The notes: generated by a model not told the origin, from the letters alone. 64,000 bases of DNA from Avichristensenella sp031549905 (GCA_031549905.1 JAVBPC010000005.1:1-64000), one strand, 5' to 3'; positions 24,276-33,768 are shown, counted from the first letter of the stretch. Translations and numbers: made by a program.

Positions 24276-25073
24276 TTAGCCGTTGGCAGGGCCATCCACA
24301 TCAATGTTGTAGCTCCAGAGGATGGCACCATCTTCGGCGCTTAGGGTAACAAGGTATGGCTGCTGAAGCAGCGCGCCTTCCACCGCGGTGGCCGGGTCAA
24401 AGTAGGTGATATACCAATAGTCAACAGCCGAATCAGATGCGGCGTTTTCCTTTATAATCGCATGGAACTGTACGCCAAGCTGCAATGCATCCAGCTTTGC
24501 GGCGTCCGTTCCCTGTTCGTTGATCAGAAGATCCCTTACAATTTCAACGGCCTTTTCCTGGGTGATTTGGCCTTCCTTTGGTTGGCTGCAAACGGTTTCA
24601 GCATCCGGCATATTCTTGTACAGCCGGGCATACAGTTCGGCGTGGGCAAGCGACCAGGTTAATTCGTGCCCAAGCGCGCTCACCCATTCAGGCCGCTTGT
24701 CATCCCAAAGGATGAAAGATTCAGCACCGAGCACCTCGCCCGAAGGAGAGGCGATCAGCGCCGCGCAATCCAGGGAGTTCGTCGTCTCGTTACCCCTGAG
24801 CACCATGTGCCATGCGCGCACCGTTTGCCCATCGACCGGCACAGTGACAAGTTCCGCCGTGATGATCGACTTATCGCTGCTTTCATCCGTAAAGCCGACT
24901 TCCTCATCCCACACATCGCGCGCAATAGCCAGCGCGTCCTCATACGCAATATCATCCGCGCCAGGCTCAATGAGCGCGGCATCCATCATCGAGGGAAAGC
25001 CCTCCGCGCGGGCCGCAATCAGGCAGGGGAGCAGCACCAGTCCGATAACCAGCCAGATACCGTATTTTTTCAT
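24276..25073 (-). CDS. Secreted PepSY-like protein, paralogue of the adjacent gene
   Basis: A 265-residue exported protein beginning MKKYGIWLVIGLVLLPCLIA with a signal peptide. It shares the plan of its neighbour at 23466-24251: the helix AYEDALAIARDVWDEE near residue 45, a strand WHMVLRGN, a second helix TQEKAVEIVRDLLINE, and the ending GAILWSYNIDVDGPANG, close to the other gene's ending. The two are tandem paralogues that have diverged strongly. The ATG at 25073 follows GGAGG at 9 bases; the longer upstream frame runs through a hairpin. No catalytic motif is seen. Confidence 0.72.
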   Translation of the reverse strand: MKKYGIWLVIGLVLLPCLIAARAEGFPSMMDAALIEPGADDIAYEDALAIARDVWDEEVGFTDESSDKSIITAELVTVPVDGQTVRAWHMVLRGNETTNSLDCAALIASPSGEVLGAESFILWDDKRPEWVSALGHELTWSLAHAELYARLYKNMPDAETVCSQPKEGQITQEKAVEIVRDLLINEQGTDAAKLDALQLGVQFHAIIKENAASDSAVDYWYITYFDPATAVEGALLQQPYLVTLSAEDGAILWSYNIDVDGPANG

Positions 25074-25097
25074 CTCCTGTATCCTCCATTCCCGCTT

Positions 25098-25128
25098 TTT
25101 CGTTTGTCTACCCAATAGACGAACGAAA
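25098..25128 (-). other. Long hairpin in front of the PepSY-like gene pair
   Basis: Two 13-base arms (25098-25110 and 25116-25128) pair at 12 positions plus one T-G/A-C position around a 5-base loop. No T-run follows on minus, so it is more likely a 5' leader stem or operator for the paralogue pair than a terminator of the FAD/Rieske gene. The rest of 25074-25197 is AT-rich and may hold the pair's promoter; no confident boxes were found. Confidence 0.5.
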
Positions 25129-25197
25129 CCAGCATTTGGTTTGGCGAAAAATGGAATTTACAAAACTGTTACATGTATTTCCAGATTTGTTTACAAT

Positions 25198-26493
25198 TTA
25201 TGTTACTTGAAAGTCTCCGTCTTTTACTGCGGGGCCGCTGACCACGCGGCCGGTACGCGTGAAGCGCGAGCCATGGCAGGGGCAGTCCCACGTGCGGGTA
25301 TCGATATTCCATTCCAGCGTGCAGCCCATGTGCGGGCAGCGCGGGGCTTGCCCCAAACGGATTGTGGGGGTTATACCGCTCAGGCGCTGCGGGCGGAATA
25401 CCTCGGGGAAGGGGTAATCCTGCTTGTCCGCGATCAGGCTGGCCAGCAATTCCGCCGCGACCATCGCGTTTGTCATGCCCCACTTTTGAAAGCCGGTCGC
25501 CACATATACGCCGGGCAATGTACGGGCGTACTGGCCGATGAACGGCACGCTGTCCGATGTCATCACATCCTGTGCGGACCATCTCGCATACTCTTTCGCG
25601 GTGGGGTAGAATTCCGCGGCCTTCTGGCGCAGCGTTTTGAAACATGATCCGTACGGATGCTCGCCGGTGCGGTGCCCTGCGCCGCCAAAGAGCAGCAGCC
25701 CTTCCGCATTGCGGAATGAAAAGCCCCCATCCATGGCATCGAGCCACATGCCGCGCACATCTGGCGCGCCTTCCAGCGCCAGCACATAGCTGCGCTGCTG
25801 GTGCGCGCGGGCAAAGTAAAACCCCGGCACATTGCGGATGGGGAAGTGCGTGCAGATGACGATATGCTCGGCGCGCACCTCACCGCCGTCTTCGGTTCTT
25901 ACGCTGCCGCGCTTTACTTCGGTTACGCGGGCCTGTTCGCGGATGTTCAGCCCCTTCGCAATGGCCGCGCCAAAGCGCAGCGGGTGAAACTGCGCCTGAT
26001 CCTCCATGCGCAGCGCCTGCGCCGCCTGAAAGGGAAGCGCGCCCGCGCCGGTCAGTGATACCGGCAGCCCCAGCTTTTCCGCCGCGCGGCATTCATCTTC
26101 CAGCTGCTCGGAGCGTGCAACAGAGTAAAGGTGCGCGGGCTTCATTTCAAATGAGCAATCTATAGAAAGCTCATCCACCAACTGCTGATACCAGCCGATA
26201 GCGCGAAGCTGTGCCTGCGCATACTGGCGCGCGCGGGCGAGCCCTTTCTTTTTAATCAAATGATCGTATATCACCCCGTGCTGTGCGGTGATTTTTGCCG
26301 TCGTGCCCTCTGTTGCGCCGGAAAGTATGCGATTTGCCTCCAGCACAACGGTTTCCACGCCTGCGCGCTGCAGAAAATGCGCGGTGAGAAGCCCGGTCAT
26401 TCCGCCGCCCACCACAGCGGCCTCCGCTTCGATGCGGTCGCGCAGTGCGGGGTATGCGGGAATCGCGCAGGTTGAGCGCCACAATGAATCCAT
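25198..26493 (-). CDS. FAD-dependent oxidoreductase with C-terminal Rieske domain
   Basis: A 431-residue two-domain protein. Residues 1-345 form a DAO/glycine oxidase-type FAD domain (VVGGGMTGLLTAHFLQRAG near residue 30; ATGFQKWGMTNAM near the C-terminal FAD contact). Residues 355-431 form a Rieske 2Fe-2S domain with CPHMGC and CPCHGSRF, supplying the two Cys and two His ligands. This combination is widespread in bacteria (YhfW type) but its substrate is not established. GGGAGG lies 5 bases before the ATG at 26493. It is divergent from the PFOR gene. In an anaerobe it could act on amine substrates or in redox stress. Confidence 0.88.
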   Translation of the reverse strand: MDSLWRSTCAIPAYPALRDRIEAEAAVVGGGMTGLLTAHFLQRAGVETVVLEANRILSGATEGTTAKITAQHGVIYDHLIKKKGLARARQYAQAQLRAIGWYQQLVDELSIDCSFEMKPAHLYSVARSEQLEDECRAAEKLGLPVSLTGAGALPFQAAQALRMEDQAQFHPLRFGAAIAKGLNIREQARVTEVKRGSVRTEDGGEVRAEHIVICTHFPIRNVPGFYFARAHQQRSYVLALEGAPDVRGMWLDAMDGGFSFRNAEGLLLFGGAGHRTGEHPYGSCFKTLRQKAAEFYPTAKEYARWSAQDVMTSDSVPFIGQYARTLPGVYVATGFQKWGMTNAMVAAELLASLIADKQDYPFPEVFRPQRLSGITPTIRLGQAPRCPHMGCTLEWNIDTRTWDCPCHGSRFTRTGRVVSGPAVKDGDFQVT

Positions 26494-26591
26494 TTTTTCC
26501 TCCCATGCCATACTATTGAAACCGCATGACAGCGTTTTTTGTTATAATTCCCGCTTTGCCTGGAAATATTGACGGAATAGTGTTGCGGCGG

Positions 26592-26620
26592 TTGACAAAA
26601 AACTGCCTGGTACCTATAAT
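26592..26620 (+). promoter_or_regulatory. Consensus promoter of the PFOR gene
   Basis: Perfect TTGACA and TATAAT with a 17-base spacer, the strongest-looking promoter in the window. This fits the high expression expected of PFOR. Confidence 0.92.
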
Positions 26621-26692
26621 TGAAACGTTTAGGTATTCCAAGTATTTTCCTGTGGGATGCTTATAGTGGATAAACGAGGAGGAACACGGAGC

Positions 26693-29600
26693 ATGGCAAC
26701 AAAAATGACAATCGACGGCAATACCGCCGTCAGCCACGTTGCATACGCATTTAGCGATGTAGCGGGGATTTTTCCGATCACGCCGTCATCGCCGATGGCA
26801 GAGTCGGTGGATGAATGGGCGGCCCAGGGCCGGCTGAATCTGTACGGGCAGACTGTTCGCGTATCCGAAATGCAGTCCGAGGCGGGCGCTGCGGGCGCGG
26901 TGCACGGCTCCCTCGTCGCGGGCGCGATGACCACCACCTATACCGCATCCCAGGGCCTGCTGCTGATGATCCCCAACATGTACAAAATCGCGGGCGAGCT
27001 GCTGCCCGGCGTGTTCCACGTCAGCGCGCGCGCGCTAGCCGCGCATGCGCTGTCGATCTTTGGCGATCATAGCGACGTGATGGCCTGCCGCCAGACGGGT
27101 TTTGCGTTCCTGGCCTCCAACAGCGTGCAGGAAGCGATGGATATGGCGCTGGTGGCTCACCTGTCCGCTTTTGATGCCAGCATGCCGTTCTGCCATTTCT
27201 TTGACGGTTTCCGCACATCCCATGAAGTGCAGAAGATCAACGGTATCGATTACGATGAGATCCGCTCCATCACCGATTTTGACAAGATCCGCGCGTTCCG
27301 CAACCGTGCGATGAATCCCGAGCATCCGCACCAGCAAGGTACCGCGCAGAACCCGGATGTCTACTTCCAAAACCGCGAAGGCGCCAACAAGTATTACGAT
27401 GCGATCCCCGGCATTGTGCAGAATGTGATGGACAAGGTCGGCAAGCTGACCGGCCGCCACTACCACCTGTTCGATTATGTCGGCGCGCCCGACGCGGACC
27501 GGATCATCATCGCGATGGGTTCCGGCTGTGAGGCCGCGGAAGAAACGATCAACCTGTTGCTGAAACAGGGCGAAAAGGTCGGCATGATCAAGGTTCGCCT
27601 GTACCGCCCATTCGCCGCGGACAAGCTGCTTGCTGCCATCCCCGCCTCCGTCAAGAAGATCGCCGTGCTTGACCGCACGAAAGAGCCCGGCTCCCTGGGC
27701 GAGCCGCTGTACATCGATGTGCAGGCCGCGCTGCGCGAAAACGGCAACAACGACATTCTGGTCGTCGGCGGCCGCTACGGCCTGGGCTCCAAGGAGTTCA
27801 ACCCGACGATGGTCAAGGCCGTGTACGATAACCTGAAGCAGGCTGCGCCGAAGAACCACTTCACCGTGGGCATTGAGGATGACGTGACAAACGCCTCCCT
27901 GCCGCTGGGCGAGCTGATCAACGCCGCGCCCGAGGGCACGATCTGCTGCAAGTTCTATGGTCTGGGCTCCGACGGCACCGTCGGCGCAAACAAGAACTCC
28001 ATCAAGATCATCGGCGACCACACCGACCTGTATGCGCAGGGCTACTTTTCCTATGACTCGAAGAAGTCCGGCGGCATCACCGTCAGCCACCTGCGCTTTG
28101 GCAAGAAGCCGATCCAGTCCACCTACCTGATCGATATGGCGGATTTCGTCGCCTGCCACAACCCGTCCTATGTCACCCGCTATGACATGCTGACTTCACT
28201 CAAACCCGGCGGCGTATTCCTGCTCAACAGCCAGTGGAGCCAGGAAGACATGGAAAAAGAGCTGCCCGCCGAAATGAAGCGCCAGCTCGCGAAAAAGAAT
28301 ATCCGCTTCTACAACGTCAACGCCATCAAACTGGCCGAGCAGACCGGTATGGGCAATCGCATCAACACCGTGATGCAGGCGGCGTTCTTCAAGCTGTCCG
28401 AGGTCATCCCGTCCGCGGAAGCCGATGAGTACATGAAGGCTGCCGTCAAGAAGACCTACGGCCGCAAGGGCGACAAAGTTGTGGCGATGAACTGCGATTC
28501 CATCGATGCAGGCGCCGCCAACATCGAGCAGATCAATGTGCCCGCCAGCTGGGCGAATGCCACCGAAGGCGCGGAAGCCGTTAAGGTTGACGCTACCGAT
28601 TATTTCAACAGCACCATCATCCCCGTGCTGCGCCAAGAGGGCGACAGCCTGCCCGTCAGCGCGTTTGACCCGGCGGGCGTTGTGCCCGTGGCCACCACGC
28701 AGTTTGAAAAGCGTGGCATCGCCGTGAATGTTCCCTGTTGGATTTCCGATAACTGCATCCAGTGCAACCAGTGTTCGCTGGTGTGCCCGCACGCCGCCAT
28801 CCGTCCGGCGCTTGTAAACGCCGAGCAGAAGGCCGCCGCGCCCGCCGCGTTCGGCACTGTTGCCGCCATCGGCAAGGAATTTGCCGGACTTGAGTACCGC
28901 ATGCAGGTGTCGCCCCTGGATTGCACCGGCTGCGGCAACTGCGCGCAGGTTTGCCCGGGCAAGAAGGGCCTCAAGGCGCTGGAAATGGCGTCCCTGGAAT
29001 CTCAGATGGCCGAACAGGAGCCGAACTGGAACTATGCCGCCAAACTGCCGGATTGCACGCTGCCCGTCAGCCGCACCACCGTCAAAGGCAGCCAGTTCCT
29101 GCGCCCGCTGTTTGAGTTCTCCGGCGCGTGCGCCGGCTGCGGCGAGACCCCGTACATCAAGCTGCTGTCCCAGTTGTTTGGCGATCGCATGATGATTGGC
29201 AACGCGACGGGCTGCTCCTCCATTTACGGCGGTTCCTCCCCGACATGCCCCTACAGCACAAACGACAAGGGCCATGGCCCCGCTTGGGCGAACAGCCTGT
29301 TTGAAGACAACGCGGAGTTCAGCTTCGGCATGCAGCTGGCTACCTTGCAGCGCCGCGAGAATCTGACCGCGAAGATCGTGAAGCTTGCCGACATGTGGAA
29401 GGAATGGGACGAGGGCAAGGCCGCCTGCGACGCATGGCTCGAGGGCAAGGACAACGCAGAAGCCTCCAAGACCACAAGTGAAGCGCTGCTCAAGTGCATC
29501 GAAGGCTGCATGAACTGCGGCTGCGAGATGGACGCGTTTGAGCAGGAAATCTACGCCGATAAGGACCTGCTGGTGAAGAAGTCTGTTTGGGCCTTCGGCG

Positions 29601-30211
29601 GCGACGGCTGGGCGTATGACATCGGTTACGGCGGACTGGATCACGTGCTGGCGCAGGGCCTGGATGTCAACATCCTGGTGCTTGATACCGAAGTGTACTC
29701 CAACACCGGCGGACAGGCATCCAAGGCGACGCCGACCGGCTCCGTGGCGAAGTTTGCCGCCGCCGGCAAGCGCACCCGCAAGAAGGACCTGGGCCTGATG
29801 GCGATGGCGTATGGCTATGTGTACGTTGCATCCGTCGCGATGGGTGCAAACCAGGCGCAGCTGCTCAAGGCTGTGAACGAGGCCGAGGCGTATCCGGGCC
29901 CGTCGCTGATCATCGCGTACTCGCCCTGCATCAACCACGGCATCAACATGGGCGCCACGCAGCTGGAAGAAAAGCGTGCCGTGGAAGCCGGTTACTGGCC
30001 GCTATACCGCTACAATCCGATGAACGAGGAAAACCCGCTGACGATCGACAGCAAAGAGCCGACCGCCAGCTACCAGGAGTTCATCCGCAGCGAGGTGCGC
30101 TATCAGACGCTGCTCAAGCAGTTCCCGGATGCGGCCGAAGTGCTGTTCCAGGATGCTGAGCAGGAGGCTGCCAAGCGCCTGGAAGTTTACAAGAAACTGG
30201 CCGCAAAATAA
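26693..30211 (+). CDS. nifJ: Pyruvate:ferredoxin (flavodoxin) oxidoreductase
   Basis: A 1172-residue single-chain enzyme that oxidises pyruvate with CoA to acetyl-CoA and CO2 and reduces ferredoxin. In order: domain I (about 1-250), domain II (about 260-410), CoA-binding domain III, a two-cluster ferredoxin domain with CIQCNQCSLVCP near residue 688 and CTGCGNCAQVCPG near 743, the proximal cluster cysteines starting at CAGCGE near 812, and the TPP/Mg site around GDGWAYDIGYGG near 970 and SNTGGQASKATPTG. All expected cluster cysteines appear to be present. The ATG at 26693 follows GAGGAGG. The codon use is strongly biased, as in a highly expressed gene. Confidence 0.97.
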   Translation: MATKMTIDGNTAVSHVAYAFSDVAGIFPITPSSPMAESVDEWAAQGRLNLYGQTVRVSEMQSEAGAAGAVHGSLVAGAMTTTYTASQGLLLMIPNMYKIAGELLPGVFHVSARALAAHALSIFGDHSDVMACRQTGFAFLASNSVQEAMDMALVAHLSAFDASMPFCHFFDGFRTSHEVQKINGIDYDEIRSITDFDKIRAFRNRAMNPEHPHQQGTAQNPDVYFQNREGANKYYDAIPGIVQNVMDKVGKLTGRHYHLFDYVGAPDADRIIIAMGSGCEAAEETINLLLKQGEKVGMIKVRLYRPFAADKLLAAIPASVKKIAVLDRTKEPGSLGEPLYIDVQAALRENGNNDILVVGGRYGLGSKEFNPTMVKAVYDNLKQAAPKNHFTVGIEDDVTNASLPLGELINAAPEGTICCKFYGLGSDGTVGANKNSIKIIGDHTDLYAQGYFSYDSKKSGGITVSHLRFGKKPIQSTYLIDMADFVACHNPSYVTRYDMLTSLKPGGVFLLNSQWSQEDMEKELPAEMKRQLAKKNIRFYNVNAIKLAEQTGMGNRINTVMQAAFFKLSEVIPSAEADEYMKAAVKKTYGRKGDKVVAMNCDSIDAGAANIEQINVPASWANATEGAEAVKVDATDYFNSTIIPVLRQEGDSLPVSAFDPAGVVPVATTQFEKRGIAVNVPCWISDNCIQCNQCSLVCPHAAIRPALVNAEQKAAAPAAFGTVAAIGKEFAGLEYRMQVSPLDCTGCGNCAQVCPGKKGLKALEMASLESQMAEQEPNWNYAAKLPDCTLPVSRTTVKGSQFLRPLFEFSGACAGCGETPYIKLLSQLFGDRMMIGNATGCSSIYGGSSPTCPYSTNDKGHGPAWANSLFEDNAEFSFGMQLATLQRRENLTAKIVKLADMWKEWDEGKAACDAWLEGKDNAEASKTTSEALLKCIEGCMNCGCEMDAFEQEIYADKDLLVKKSVWAFGGDGWAYDIGYGGLDHVLAQGLDVNILVLDTEVYSNTGGQASKATPTGSVAKFAAAGKRTRKKDLGLMAMAYGYVYVASVAMGANQAQLLKAVNEAEAYPGPSLIIAYSPCINHGINMGATQLEEKRAVEAGYWPLYRYNPMNEENPLTIDSKEPTASYQEFIRSEVRYQTLLKQFPDAAEVLFQDAEQEAAKRLEVYKKLAAK

Positions 30212-30222
30212 CATAAGCGCAA

Positions 30223-30249
30223 ACCCGGGGAGGCAAGCCCTCTCCGGGT
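30223..30249 (+). terminator. Terminator after the PFOR gene
   Basis: ACCCGGGGAG (30223-30232) pairs with CTCTCCGGGT (30240-30249) with one G-T wobble and a 7-base loop. The T-run is weak (ATTTC), so read-through into the next gene, 28 bases on, is possible. Confidence 0.6.
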
Positions 30250-30277
30250 ATTTCTGCGCAATGAGGGGGAAAAGACC

Positions 30278-30670
30278 ATGCGCTCCGATACCGCCGTAGA
30301 GACATTTGACCAAGGGTATAATTGCGCGCAAGCCGTATTTGGCGCATATGCGCAGGAATACGGGCTGGATCAGGAAACGGCGATGCGACTCTCGGCTTCG
30401 CTGGGCGGAGGCCTTGCCCATACGGGCGAAGTATGCGGCGCGCTGCTGGGTGCATGCCTGGCACTGGGCCTTGCCAGAGGCGCCGCCGATGTGCCGGATG
30501 CAGCCGAAAAGGCGCGCCATAACGAACGTGTGCGCGCGCTTGTGGATGGCTTCCGCGAGAAATTTGGCTATTCTGACTGCGCTGATTTGCAGGTAATGGG
30601 CAATCGCACCAACTGCGTGCAATATGTCCGCTTTGCTGCGGAATTGCTTGAAAAGGTGCTAAAAGCATAG
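30278..30670 (+). CDS. C_GCAxxG_C_C family protein
   Basis: A 130-residue protein of the C_GCAxxG_C_C family, a putative redox-active or metal-binding group common in anaerobes. The cysteines are C22 (GYNCAQAV), the GEVCGALLGACLALG motif, C101 in YSDCADL and C112 in RTNCVQY. Function of the family is not established; its cysteine pattern and neighbourhoods suggest redox or metal handling. It follows the PFOR gene by 66 bases with a hairpin in between, and precedes a separate promoter for the darA operon. GAGGGGG lies upstream of the ATG. Confidence 0.85.
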   Translation: MRSDTAVETFDQGYNCAQAVFGAYAQEYGLDQETAMRLSASLGGGLAHTGEVCGALLGACLALGLARGAADVPDAAEKARHNERVRALVDGFREKFGYSDCADLQVMGNRTNCVQYVRFAAELLEKVLKA

Positions 30671-30682
30671 CAGAATTCTTCC

Positions 30683-30711
30683 TTGCTTTTAAACCGATAT
30701 TGCTGTATAAT
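30683..30711 (+). promoter_or_regulatory. Promoter of the darA-holB-ricT-nfo operon
   Basis: TTGCTT and TATAAT with a 17-base spacer; the start site would be about 25 bases before the darA ATG. Confidence 0.8.
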
Positions 30712-30743
30712 GACTTTAGAGAATTAGAAGGGAGGCCGATACT

Positions 30744-31073
30744 ATGAAGTTGATCATCGCAATCGTACAGGATGAGGATGCTTCCCGGTTGGTGAGCAGC
30801 CTGATGAACGAAGGGTACAGCGTCACAAAGCTGGCGACGACGGGCGGCTTCCTTCGCGCAGGGAACACAACGTTGCTGCTAGGCGTGGAGGATGACCGGT
30901 TCCAGGGCGCGCTCAGTGTGATTGAGCGCATCTGCAAGAGCCGCAAGCAGATCGCAACCTCGCCGTCGCCCGTGGCGGGCACCAGCGGCGTTTATGTGCC
31001 GTACCCCATTGAGGTCATGGTGGGCGGTGCCACGGTCTTTGTGATGAACGTGGAACAGTTTGTCAAGTTCTAA
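30744..31073 (+). CDS. darA: Cyclic-di-AMP-binding PII-like protein
   Basis: A 109-residue PII-like protein (DarA, also PstA or YaaQ) that binds the second messenger c-di-AMP as a trimer. The start MKLIIAIVQDEDASRLVSSL, the segment TTGGFLRAGNTTLLLGVED and the ending FVMNVEQFVKF match this family closely. In Bacillus the gene lies beside holB and ricT (yaaQ-yaaR-holB-yaaT), and the same order is kept here without yaaR. Its downstream partners are not well defined in any species. It heads a four-gene operon. Confidence 0.93.
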   Translation: MKLIIAIVQDEDASRLVSSLMNEGYSVTKLATTGGFLRAGNTTLLLGVEDDRFQGALSVIERICKSRKQIATSPSPVAGTSGVYVPYPIEVMVGGATVFVMNVEQFVKF

Positions 31074-31075
31074 CA

Positions 31076-32005
31076 ATGCGCTATTTGGACTTCAAAGGGG
31101 GCGCGGCGGTCAGGGGCGTCGTTGAGGCGTTTCTCTCCGGCGCGCCTCCGCACGCAACGCTGTTCTTTGGCCCCGTTGGTGTCGGCAAAAAAACGCTGGC
31201 GAACCGGCTTGCGCAAAGCCTGTTCTGTACTGGTATGGAAAAGCCGTGCGGTGTGTGCCCCGGCTGCGTTCGCGTGCAGGTGGGCAGCCACCCCGACTTC
31301 ATCAGGATATCTGCGCAAAAGAGCATTGGCGTTGATCCCATCCGCGAGCTGACGGTGTCGCTTCGCGCGGCAGCGTATGAGGGCGGGTTCAAAGCGGTGG
31401 TGATTGAGGAAGCAGGCGCGATGACGGTGCAGGCGCAAAATGCGCTGCTCAAAACGCTGGAAGAGCCGCCGCCCGCGACGGTATTTCTGCTGACGGCAAC
31501 ATCGCTTGCGCAGCTGCTGCCCACGATACGCTCCAGGTGTTTGCCCATCCAGATACCGCCCATGCCGGAGGCGGATGTGCATGCGGCGCTAATCGAAAAT
31601 GGTGTGGATGCGGCGCGCGCGGCGGAGATTGCTCCGCTCTGCGGCGGACGGATTGGCGTGGCGCTGTCGCTGCTTTCGGATGAGGGATATTGGGCGCTTC
31701 GCTCGCGCGTACAGGATGTGCTTGCTTTGCTGGATGCAAGGGGCGACGTATGGAGCGCGGTTGCAGCGCTTAAAGAAGAAAAGGCGGAGGCGCAGCGCAT
31801 CTGTGATCTCATGGAGGAGCTTCTGCTTTCCAGATTAAAACAGGCGCTGTCCGAAAGGACTGCGGGGCGCGATAGAGGGCTTGCGCGCCTTACGGCGTTC
31901 GTTCCGGAAATGCGCAAAATGTTAAAAAGCAACGTGCCGTGGCAAGCGGTATGGGAACGGTTTGTACTCGAATATGCGGAGGAAAGCAAACAATGGCAAT
32001 CGTAG
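31076..32005 (+). CDS. holB: DNA polymerase III delta-prime subunit
   Basis: A 309-residue clamp-loader subunit of the DNA polymerase III holoenzyme. It has a P-loop-like GPVGVGKKTLANRLAQ (about residue 28), a four-cysteine zinc module beginning near FCTGMEKPCGVCPGC, and an AAA+ region with KTLEEPPPATVFLLT and IRSRCLPIQI (sensor I). The C-terminal part is the helical collar domain. It starts 2 bases after the darA stop, with no strong ribosome site of its own, so translation is probably coupled. Its 3' end overlaps the ricT start by 13 bases. Confidence 0.92.
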   Translation: MRYLDFKGGAAVRGVVEAFLSGAPPHATLFFGPVGVGKKTLANRLAQSLFCTGMEKPCGVCPGCVRVQVGSHPDFIRISAQKSIGVDPIRELTVSLRAAAYEGGFKAVVIEEAGAMTVQAQNALLKTLEEPPPATVFLLTATSLAQLLPTIRSRCLPIQIPPMPEADVHAALIENGVDAARAAEIAPLCGGRIGVALSLLSDEGYWALRSRVQDVLALLDARGDVWSAVAALKEEKAEAQRICDLMEELLLSRLKQALSERTAGRDRGLARLTAFVPEMRKMLKSNVPWQAVWERFVLEYAEESKQWQS

Positions 32006-32928
32006 TGGGCGTTCGTTTTAAGAAGCCCGGAAAAACTTACTTTTTTGACCCGGAAACGCTGTCACCTCAGCCGGGGGAGACCCTGGTGGTTGAAACAGTG
32101 CGTGGCGTGGAACTGGGGGAATGCATCACCGGGCCGCAGGAAGTGCCCGACGCCGAGATCGTACCGCCGCTGCGCAAGGTGGTGCGTGTGGCCACGGAGC
32201 AGGATGTCAAGCAGATAGAGCGCAACGCTGAAAATGAGAAAAAGGCGTACGACATTTGTCAGGAAAAGATTCTCGCGCACAAGATCGAGATGAAGCTGGT
32301 GGATGTGGAGTATGCGTTTGACAATAGCAAGATTGTTTTCTACTTCACTGCCAACGGTCGGGTGGATTTCCGCTCTTTGGTGAAGGATCTTGCGTCCGTA
32401 TTCAAAACGCGGATTGAGCTGCGCCAGATCGGCGTGCGCGACGAGGCTAAGATGCTTGGCGGCCTTGGCCCCTGCGGGCGGCCGATCTGCTGCGGCACGT
32501 TCCTTGGCGATTTTCAGCCGGTTTCGATCAAAATGGCGAAGGAGCAGAACCTTTCGCTCAATCCCACGAAAATTTCGGGCCTCTGCGGCCGCCTGATGTG
32601 CTGTCTCAAGTACGAGCAGGACAACTATGAGGAAGCACGCAAAAAGCTGCCCCGCGTGGGCAAGGATGTGATCACCCCGGATGGCCGCGGGCATGTTATC
32701 GACCTAAATGTGCTGAAGCAAACGGCGAAGGTGCGCGTTCCCGTGGGTGACACCAGTGAGGTCCGCGAATATGCGGGCAAGGATCTGCAGCGCGTGCAGC
32801 CGCCGGAGCCGGAGAAGAAAGCCCGCAAGAAGCCTGAAAAAGAGGCGGACACGGTGGAAACTGATCTGGAATTGGAAGTGGATGATGCGCTCGACCTGGA
32901 TATCGACATCCTGGAGGATGAAGAGTAG
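31993..32928 (+). CDS. ricT: PSP1-domain protein RicT (YaaT)
   Basis: A 311-residue protein with a PSP1 domain. In Bacillus, RicT with RicA and RicF binds Fe-S clusters and adjusts RNase Y activity, competence and sporulation. The cysteine-rich core is GPCGRPICCGTFLGDF and LCGRLMCCLKYE (about residues 160-215), which carries the cluster ligands. The last 45 or so residues are first Lys-rich and then strongly acidic (VDDALDLDIDILEDEE), an extension of low complexity. The ATG at 31993 lies 10 bases after GGAGG. Confidence 0.93.
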   Translation: MAIVVGVRFKKPGKTYFFDPETLSPQPGETLVVETVRGVELGECITGPQEVPDAEIVPPLRKVVRVATEQDVKQIERNAENEKKAYDICQEKILAHKIEMKLVDVEYAFDNSKIVFYFTANGRVDFRSLVKDLASVFKTRIELRQIGVRDEAKMLGGLGPCGRPICCGTFLGDFQPVSIKMAKEQNLSLNPTKISGLCGRLMCCLKYEQDNYEEARKKLPRVGKDVITPDGRGHVIDLNVLKQTAKVRVPVGDTSEVREYAGKDLQRVQPPEPEKKARKKPEKEADTVETDLELEVDDALDLDIDILEDEE

Positions 32929-33756
32929 ATGTTCATTGGCGCGCACATTTCCTGTGCAAAAGGATACGATTCGATGGGCCGGCACGCGCTGGAGCTTGGC
33001 GCGGACACGCTGGCTTTTTTCACGCGCAATCCGCGCGGCGGAGCAGCCCGGCCTGTGAATGATGAGGACACGGCGCGTTTCCGTGCGCTGATGGCGCAGA
33101 ATGGTTTCGGTCCCATCGTGGCCCACGGCCCGTACACGCTCAACCCGTGTTCCGCCAAGGAATCCGTGCGCGAATTCACGCTGCAGATGATGCGCGAGGA
33201 CTTGGCGCGCCTGTCCGACTTGCCGGAAAGCTACTACAATTTCCACCCAGGTTCGCACGGGGGGCAGGGGATAGAGGTCGGAACCACGCAGATCATCGCT
33301 GCGCTGGATGCGCTGGCGGCAGATAACCGATCCACCCTGATTTTGCTGGAAATGATGGCGGGCGGCGGCTCCATGGTTGGCGGCAAGTTTGAGGAGATTG
33401 CGGCAATCCTTGGCGGCGTGCAGAACAGCCGACACCTGGGCGTATGTCTTGACCTGTGCCATGTATGGGACGCCGGCTACGACATAGTGGATGACCTGGA
33501 CGGCGTTCTGTCGGAGTTTGACCGCGTGATAGGCATTGAAAGGCTGCATGCGGTGCATCTGAATGACAGTAAAAACGCGTGCGGCAGCCGCAAAGACCGC
33601 CACGCGCGCCTTGGGGAAGGGCAAATCGGCCTGCCCGCATTGGCCCGTGCGCTAAATCATCCGAAGCTTCGCAACCTGCCGTTCGTGCTGGAAACCCCGA
33701 ACGAGGATGAAGGCTGGGCGCGTGAGATCGCCTGGGTCCGGGAGGTTACAGGATAA
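32929..33756 (+). CDS. nfo: Endonuclease IV (apurinic/apyrimidinic endonuclease)
   Basis: A 275-residue zinc-dependent AP endonuclease with a TIM-barrel fold, for base excision repair. Expected metal-site segments are present: GAHIS at the N-terminus, NFHPGSH near residue 104, LEMMAGGG, CLDLCHVWDAGYD and HLNDSKNACGSRKDRHARLGEG. The ATG follows the ricT TAG directly. It closes the operon. Confidence 0.93.
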   Translation: MFIGAHISCAKGYDSMGRHALELGADTLAFFTRNPRGGAARPVNDEDTARFRALMAQNGFGPIVAHGPYTLNPCSAKESVREFTLQMMREDLARLSDLPESYYNFHPGSHGGQGIEVGTTQIIAALDALAADNRSTLILLEMMAGGGSMVGGKFEEIAAILGGVQNSRHLGVCLDLCHVWDAGYDIVDDLDGVLSEFDRVIGIERLHAVHLNDSKNACGSRKDRHARLGEGQIGLPALARALNHPKLRNLPFVLETPNEDEGWAREIAWVREVTG

Positions 33757-33768
33757 AAAGCGCTGACT

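Noticed and set aside
28196..29938. 580-codon open frame antisense to the PFOR gene
   Set aside because: Shadow of a highly biased coding region; no ribosome site, and the translation has no domain-like pattern.
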